A model generated the notes under the pieces. It searched no databases. It was given only the letters and a program-made list of their open reading frames with translations, and was not told the DNA's origin. The position numbers were made by a program, and so were the translations under genes. A DNA stretch of 64,000 bases. Source: Paragorgia papillata. Its lineage: Eukaryota > Cnidaria > Anthozoa > Scleralcyonacea > Coralliidae. Below are positions 53,201 to 62,200 of the stretch, in pieces. The stretch is taken from the NCBI GenBank assembly GCA_035771165.1, contig JAWNZC010000369.1, forward strand, positions 248,001-312,000, read 5' to 3'. Positions within the stretch are counted from its first letter, which is position 1, and each line of letters opens with the position of its first letter.

Positions 53201-56200
53201 CCCTCCCAATTTCAAAAAGGCCCTGGGAACGAGGTTGAGAAGACCTATTACAACTTTCCATAGTTAATAGAAAATATACATGGTTTGGAAACCCGGCAAA
53301 CTTCAAAGCGGTTAACAATCAAGCTACGATTCATGTTGAAAGGTACACGAAGGTGCCAAATCCTTTGTTTTAGGTTTATTAATATTTAACAGTACGGTTG
53401 AGTGATTGAACCCAAACGTTGCTATTGGATGATTGCTTCATTATACAGAAAACACAATATGTTCAGTAACCGTGAAAGTGCAAAAATTTCCATAAACCTG
53501 AACAAAAACATAAAACAATGACTTTTGTTGAGCTTCTAAACCATGTATATTTTCTATTAACTATGAACTTTCCTACATTTCTCTTCGTTTTCGAGATATT
53601 TCAATTTGTTTGATAAGTAAATGAAATGGTCTCTGACGTCATAACCAAGGTACGTATATCTCCAAGTTTGTTCAACACTAAACTGTGCACATTAAAACTC
53701 CTGACACTGAACATATCATGCTAAGCAATCACGGAGGCATACGTGACTTTGTAATGCACGAAAATGCTGTACCGTACTACTCAAACCAGTAGAGCGAGAC
53801 ATATATAGACGATTTTTACATCGCTTCCGAAGCGACAGTTTCATTAACCGCAAATCAATTTCAAAGCAATCACGTGGTGTATTCTTATGTACCACGTGAT
53901 AAACATCCAATTGTTAAGTACGTAACAAGCTACCACGTGGTACATAAGAACACATCACGTGATTACTTTGAAATTGATTTGCGGTTAATAAAACTGTCGC
54001 TTCGGAAGCGACGAAAAAAATCTAGTAGTAGTGAAGGGGAGCATGGATGGCGTGTGCTGTTAGGGCGCTGCCTCTCACCAATAGTTAAGCCCGGTTAGAT
54101 GGGGTTAGTACTTGGATGGGTGACCGTCTGGGAACAACCCCGTTCTCGAGCTTGAGACTCGTGTGAGTAGACTTTAGTTGGTCTCTCCTGTGCTCCGAGG
54201 GTTTTTCGCCGGGTTCTCCGGTTTTCCTCCCTCCGTAAAATCAACACCTAGGGCTTAGCTGAGATCCGTGGTCTGAACTGTGTCGTATGGCGGCTGCTTA
54301 ATGCGCCTCTGATATGCCTCGACACGGCCACGTTGAAAAATCCTTAGGAGAAATTTGATTGTAAAGATACACGTTTGATGTATTCTCATTAATAAAGACC
54401 ATTAATGACGTCAGAGATCACGAAACAAAGAAAAATACGGAAACGTTGTACAAGTCTTCATTTACCATTTCACGAGTTCTTTCAAATTAGACAAAGTTAA
54501 TTTATTGCCAATACTCTTTCAACACGGTAGCGGACGAATTCGGAACCGTTCTCGAATTAGTGTGTTCCGCCTGTTTACACGGCGAAATAAGACGAATTCT
54601 AACATTGCCTAACCTCGTCTAATTTTTCCAAGACATTATGATGGACAAGCGATTTTGCTCTTGCTACCACTTCATTTGAAAGCATGCAGAGTAACCTGTA
54701 GAAATGATTCTTCTCGTGGTAATACCTGAAAAACAAATGAAATGTTTAGATGCGTGGTTAACTACTTAATAACCGAGAGTGAGGTCTTTACGGTACAATA
54801 TCTGAACCTAACTGAGGTCTTGCTGTATTGATAGAGCTAAGAGCGATAGCGAGATTAATACGTTCAAGGTCGAAGTTTAATATTTTACCGTAAAAACCAA
54901 ACGGTCGAGGTTATTAATTTATTATATGGCAATTTTTATTACAAAATCAATCATATATTTCCTAAGTCTCCGGCATCCTTTCACTTCGTCAAAATGCCAG
55001 ACTAGCACTATTTTTCTCGTCTGGATTCTAAAATTTACTTTATAATGTTCATCGTAATTTATTGCATTTATTAAACAAGATTAAATAACTTAAAACAAGA
55101 AATAGAATCTTAAAATAAGAAAGATTATCTAGACAAGATTTGGAGGTTTTGCAAATAACAATCAGGCATTCATCACAATCACACCACCCCCACCCATCCA
55201 CCCACCCACCCACCCAGGAATTGAAATAAGTTTTGTATATCATAAAGCGTCATTTTGATACTCAATCGAGATTACTAAGGGGCCGTTTACATGGACAAAC
55301 GTTGTCCCTGGTAGAAGGGTCTCCCTACTCCCCGAGCTACCCTGGGGGAGCCAACTTTGTGTTCATTTAATAATTAGTCTTGATAGCAATCGTTTACATG
55401 GGGAATTTCATACTTGTCTCGGGCAGTAGTGTCACCCTGGGGGTTAGGGGGCGAGATAAACCCGAGGCAAAACTGCGAAACAAAATGGCGGCAGAAAGTG
55501 AAACAATTGATAGAGCAGCAAACACGAAGCGAAAAAAATGGTCTTGGTCTCCAACAATGGTTGAAAACCTGATAATTGGCCTGAAGAAGTACAAAAGCTT
55601 CTGTGAGTTTAAGTCGATCGTTTAATTCTAACAGTACAGTTACAGTTTCTTCCCGACGATCGGCTATCTTAAATTAGATGCGTAACTATACCCAGTCCTC
55701 CAGGCTTAAACCGATTCAGAAGTCATAATCTATTTCCTCATGTAAACACACGACAAAGTTGTCTCAGGGGGTAGGGTGTCCCTCTTACCCGAGCCAACTT
55801 TTAGTCCATGTAAACAGGCCCTAAATAGCTTATCATGTGTCCAACTCCACATATTTCCAACTCCACATATTTCCAACGCCCTATATACAAAACGTTCCAA
55901 ATACATCACCTGGAATGCATCCAAACGAGATACAAGGTGTGCATCAATGGAGGAAATATCACCAACATGAAAGATGGGGTACGTGCGTTATGTAGTTTCT
56001 GAAACCAAGGGAGCAGTGTGCTTAGGTACTGAAGATTTTCATGACACTCGGCTTCAGCCTAGAAATATGGACAATTAAAAGATATGGATTAAAACCATAC
56101 AGAATTCGCTACTTTGAAAAAGAGTAGAAGCCTAGGGCAAAATCTTGTATAAAATTCCGATGTAACCATCCCAAAAGCCTTTACCTTGCGAGTTTCCCAT

Positions 56201-59200
56201 AAAGGCCGGGCCAAACGCTTTCAACATTTCATTCAACATCGTTCAACATCGTTGAATTCAACCGTGATTCAACATGTTGAAAGCGTTTGGCCACCCTGTT
56301 AAATGATGTTGAGCGTTGTTGAATGGTGTTGAATGATGTTGAACGAAATTTGAACATGAATTTGAACATGTTCAAATTTTCGTTCAACATGCGTTCAACA
56401 ATGTTGAACGATGTTGCATGAAATGTTGAAAGCGTTTGGCCAGGCCTTAAGATTCCTTTTCAACGTGGCCACTGGCCAATTGATTTAAGGTGGCTCGCTA
56501 CTGTTTCTTGAAAACTGGAAGAAATGCAAGTTTCGACTTCAGAAAGTGCTCATGAATATTTTGGAAAAGAATGAAACTGACTTTGTACATAGAATAACGT
56601 TCAAGGCATCAAATACTGTTAACAGATGCTGCTATGACAACAGTGACGTTTCAAAATGGCCGTAAATTTACATTTAATTTAGTATATTCCAAAAACGAGT
56701 TCGGTGACCCCCAATTTATTTGGCATTAAAACATTTCTTTAAGTTTAAGTAATCAATCTAGGCAGATTTTTAAAAAAATTCGGTAGATCCAATTTTTTTT
56801 ATCAAAGAAAAAATATGGTTTTCTATTTTTCTACAGAATTTTTTTAAAATCTTACTATTGATTACTTAAACTTAAATAAATGTTTTTAATGCAAAACAAT
56901 TTGGGGGTCACCGAACTCAAATTAAATGTAAATTTACGGCCATTTTGAAACGTCACTATTGTCATAGCAACGGCTGAAACACATTATCTGTTAACAGTAT
57001 TTGATGCCCTGAAGGTTATTCGATGCGCAACTATGTCAGTTTCATTCTTTTCCAAAATATTCATGAGCACTTTCTGAGGTTGAAACTTGCATTTTACAAC
57101 TTTTCAAGAAACAGTAGGTATATACATACTAGACATAGTAACTTTCAAACATTGTTAGTGTTGCATCAATTGAGCGCAAGTAATACTTGGCATTTCACTC
57201 GATTAAACTGCATGTTGCATGTATATAGATTTTTCTTACTAATAGGTTTTTTCGAGTGAAAGAATATTGAATTTTTTTAGATCAAACCGCGGTACCAGTT
57301 GCGAAAATGCAACATCAAGGCCTTTTGGCAAGGAAATTTTCTTCACCAAAACCCTTACCCCCTACAGCATTTGTTAGTTCCGGCCTTACAGTAGTAATTG
57401 AGGAGGTTAAGCCCGACTTCCGACGCAAATACCAACACCAATATTCTACACTTCCGCATCCGATTCGTTGTGATATTCGAAAGCCGATAAGCTTGCTAAT
57501 TCGAATGCGAATACTGAAACTGTGAAACATGGCGAGTAATATAAACCTCGAAGACGTCATACTTCTGCAAGCATATGATGATGACATTATAGACGAAGAA
57601 GAGCTTCTTCTCGCCCTAAAGCTAAGAAAATTAGAGCGATCAGATCTCATATTCGGTCTGCATCATCCCTTCCGAAATTCGGTCTACTTCGGAAGTGTTG
57701 ACTACCGAAATCCCATACGCCGTCGTTAAATGATCTACTGCGCATGATCATAACCGTATTCAGTATTGGTACTCGCATCGGAAGCCAAACATAACTTCGT
57801 TACTCTATCTTCAGCAACGACTGCTAACTCAAGCCTGTGCAGGCAATAATTTTGCATTATTGCCCCGTCGAGCTACATGACCATAAATGAACCAATGGCA
57901 CACAAAATTATATCCAGGAAAACCATTTTTTTACACCAGTATAGCCCAATGATTAGAGCGTCTCACCGACGATCAGAAGATTGTCGTTTTGAGGCCAGCT
58001 TGGGGACTGACAAAATAGCTCGAAAAATATCTTCATATATCACCCAAACGATTCACTATCCTTGTATCACTTCAGCCAATTTTATATTTACTTATAGAAA
58101 ACACAGGCTTTTCATGTTATTGTTATAAAAATGTCAACACGTACTTTTGCTAATTCCTTTTTAACCAAATGAAAACTCTGCCCATATGTGCTGTTAGCGT
58201 CCTCCAGGTTCATCAGAATATTTACTGCCACAGGTGAACGAAGTTGTTCACTGATGAAATTTAATCTGTCTAAATGGCCAGACCACATCTACAAAAATTT
58301 AGTTAAGAAAAAAATAAGCAAGCATTGTTGGCTATACTTATACAGTCAGACGTATTAACAATTAGTTATTATATGGATGGGCTTGTTTTCGGGTCATTAC
58401 GCCAAACGGCGCACGCTGATTGGTTGCTGAGAGGTCCGGAAAAAGCCGTAATGCCCTCGCGGCACTGTGAGAGGGCATTACGTCCTTTTTAATGACCTGC
58501 AAGTTTTGGCGGGAAAATTACTGAGTTGATTTGAATGAAAATAAAAGCGAATTAGATATATTCGTTGGAAAATTTTGAACAATAATACGTCCTGAAACAT
58601 CAGTGTTTCTTTTTATAAAAACTTATTTAAAAGCACGAAAAATAAAAGCCTAACAGGTGTAAACATGAAGCGAAACGAACAAGCTCAAAAGTAAGAACTA
58701 AGGTGAACAACGACACCTGATCAAGACAAACGTAGAACTAAAAACAGATAAGAAAACAAACCAAAAGCCATATAATAAAAGGCTTATTAACCTCGTTTTC
58801 TCGGTCTGTACGGGAAAGTATTTGCCCTCGGTTTCTCTCGCACAAACCTCGCTCCTTTGTCGCTCGGTCTGTACGAAAACCTCAGGCAAATACTTTCCCG
58901 TACAGACCTCGAACTCGGTTAATAAGCCTTTAATAACAACCTCTAAGTTTCTATATGAAGTGCGCGATAGTAGAGTATCGCCTCGTAGAGGAATCACTTT
59001 ACCAGAGAGTAACCTAATATGTTCCTGATTTTCGTCTAAATTGCTCCAAAACTTAGATTATTCGCTTTCAATTTTTATAAGATGATAGATGACTAGTCAA
59101 CCTAGTAGTTTTTATAGTATTTCGTAAATACTAATTTAACACAAATATCTGCACTTGCTGTAGTATAAATTCATAAATCTGGTATTAACTCTTTTTGGGG

Positions 59201-62200
59201 AAAAATGTCGAAAACTTTCCACTTACAGTCCGCTATATATGTTAAGTATAAGGCCATTAAGAATTTAAAGCACTTTTCAGAAGATCATATGTAATTGCGA
59301 TAAATTACATTTAAGAAATAGAAAATGACTGCCCGTATATAGCCTGATGCAAACACGAGAGTGAGTTAGGAGAATTCGAAAGTTTGTAAACCCGAGCCGT
59401 AAACGAGTGTTTACATAAGTATTTTCGAATTCTCCCAAACTCAATCAAGTGTTTGCATCAGGCTATATAAACACAGGGCGTCCATTTTCTATTTCTTTTA
59501 TGAAATAAGCCTAAGAAATGTGCCGTGATGTCACAACCGTGTTTGCATAGCCTGATATAAACACGGGAACTGACCAGTCAGAGCGTGCGAGAGACGCAAC
59601 CTATTATTTAACATTTTGAGTCCTTTCTCTGTGCTGAATAAAATCGTCTGGCGTTAGCCAGAATAAACCTTAAAGACTCGTCGTCAGGCTTCAAAGTGTT
59701 AAAGAGATATGTTTCAATACTTTGAGGCCTGGACCTCTCCCTGTGCTGAATAAAATCGTGTGGCGTTAGCCAGAATAAACTTTAAAGACTCGTTGTCAGG
59801 CTTCAAAGTGTTAAAAACATATATGAACGTCATATCTCTTGTTTTACCTCAATTTCGGTCAATGGCCCAGGGTAGGCTCCTCCATATTTAGTCATCTCCA
59901 CGTCGGGTTCCAGTTTCAAAGCAACCTGTAATTTACAATGCAACCGAATAAAAACTTTTAAAATGAGTTTGCGGTTGTCTAGAGAGCACTCAGAGATTGC
60001 GTACCTCCACCAGCATGTTACAAAGGGATGCTTACAAGAAAACAAGATATTCCGCTAACCAGGTTAGCTAAAGCCTGGTTCACACTTGCGACATAAACAT
60101 AAGCACAAAAACAAAGCATAACAGCTTCTCTTCTGGGACTTGCGAAGACAAAACAACGAGAATTTTTCTTTATTTCGTCTTTTGTTCTGCTCTTGGCTTA
60201 TGATCTTATGATTGTAAATGATTTATTTTTCGCCCATGCATGTATGCATTTTAACTAATTACATGTGAATTATTTACTTGTTGGGCTAGAGGCCTATTAG
60301 AAACCTAAAAGGATTTTTAAATAAGACCCCTATAGTGGAAGATATATTCATTAATCTATTTACATATAATCAGTTCAAAAAATTTACAAGTTTAAAGAGA
60401 ATTATATAAAAATATAAGAATAAAGAAAAAAGAAAATTATTATATTTACAGAGAGTAATAAGTGCAGTATAATGAAAGTATTATTAAAGTATATAAGTAG
60501 TTCAGTATATATAAAAAAGTATAAATAGACAAGCTAGTTAACGAAAAGTTACTAATATTAATATTATCTGGAGATTAAAATGCAGGATTCAATGAAAGCA
60601 ATTGAATATAATGAGATTGAGAAACTATTTACAGAAAGAAATCTATAATGGTAATAAAGTAATAAGTTAAAGTTTGAAACGTTCTCTGGTCAAAGATATT
60701 TATTTCTAACAAGCTTTCGGCTGCCAGTCTGCAGCCTTCGACGGGTTAACACTAATGAGATAAAAAATTACTCTTACGGTTGATGATTACACACTACGCC
60801 TACAGCTACGGTTTACAATTACATTACAGTGACAACACAGAGGAAAAAAGAACATATGAGAAATGTTGAAAAATACAAAGCCGGTTCAAACATAGCAAAA
60901 CATGCTTGGATTAACGACCACGCAATTGACTTTAAAAACAGCAAAGTTATTGACAGGGCAAACTATCGCCACAGAGGAACATTAGAATCATGGCATACTG
61001 CAACCACCACCAATGCAGATAATAATGCAAAACATTTGCCAGAACAATACCGGTTTTTACTTAAAAAGTAGAGTATAGTGTTATATGTAGGCGGAACTAT
61101 TTATCTCTGTGTTGTCACTGTAATGTAATTGTAAACTGTAGCTGTAGGCGTAGTGCAGGGGCGGCGCGCTAAGGTATTAAAGGTATTAGTCTAATACCTT
61201 TTTTTCTCCAGATTGAAATTAATTGTAAAATAATATAATTATTCCAAGAACAGAGACGGATGAAAGAAAACAACATCTTTGTTTTTGATTGTTTGATTTC
61301 AATTCCGCAGTACCGTACCGTCCTCGCTGATGCGCGCAATTAGCGACTTTAACGACAAGTGTTTGAAAGGCTTAGACCTCAAGGTATTAGAATCTCAAAA
61401 CTAATACCTTGGCTTGACAAGAAACGCGGATTTTCGGTGTTAAATTTCACCACAGGTGGTACAATATTTATATTTTAAAGTCAGACGCTTTACTATTTCG
61501 ATTTAAAACTGCTTTTATTTCGCAGCGAGAAGTCTGCAATTCTTTTCACTTCATTACATTAACAATATATAACATCTCAATATATAAATCATCCATGTAG
61601 TATCGGCTGTATCGCCTATTTCACAAGGAAAAGCTCCCAACACTGGAGTTCAACACTTCGATAATATGGAAACAAAGAGCAATTATTTATAACAATTTTG
61701 AAGCTTTGATATGGTGACTAGAACTTATCTGACGAAAGGAAAACCTTCTTGAATCCATATTTAACAAAAAAAAAGGCATAAGTCCTCCTTCAAAGGTAAG
61801 AACGATGCGAATATTTGTATATCTAACAACGTAATCCTACAAGGTATTAGTTTTGCGATTCTAATACCTTGGCCGCCTGCGTTCGCAAAACGTTGCGCTG
61901 ATCATATGTATTGTCGGCGCATCACGCAAGCTACTGTATTCACACGTGCAGCCCATCAGTACCGCTACAATACTATTAGTCACATCACAGTCTCAGACAG
62001 ATATAATTCCATGGATGTTTCCGTTAATTTGGTCGTGAAGTCATCGAACCGCGTAAAATGCTTAGCATTTAGATCTTCATCTCGCTTGATTTTTTCAAAA
62101 AATATCTTCTGTAGAATGCTGGAAATTGCATTTCAGAGCCTCTAGATTTCAAAATTTTCTGACCCCCCTACGTTATATACCACAACTAATACCAAATAAT

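Noticed and set aside
54060..54150. A functional 5S rRNA gene
   Set aside because: Only the 3' half is 5S-like, joined to a SINE body, and other copies share the same fusion, so it is a SINE and not an rRNA gene.
57315..57650. 111-residue minus-strand Ser/Arg-rich frame
   Set aside because: It is a shadow of the plus-strand frame at 57529 and of palindromic sequence; no known family.
57940..58012. A working tRNA gene
   Set aside because: Box B is damaged (GTTTTGAGGCC) and the acceptor stem does not pair.
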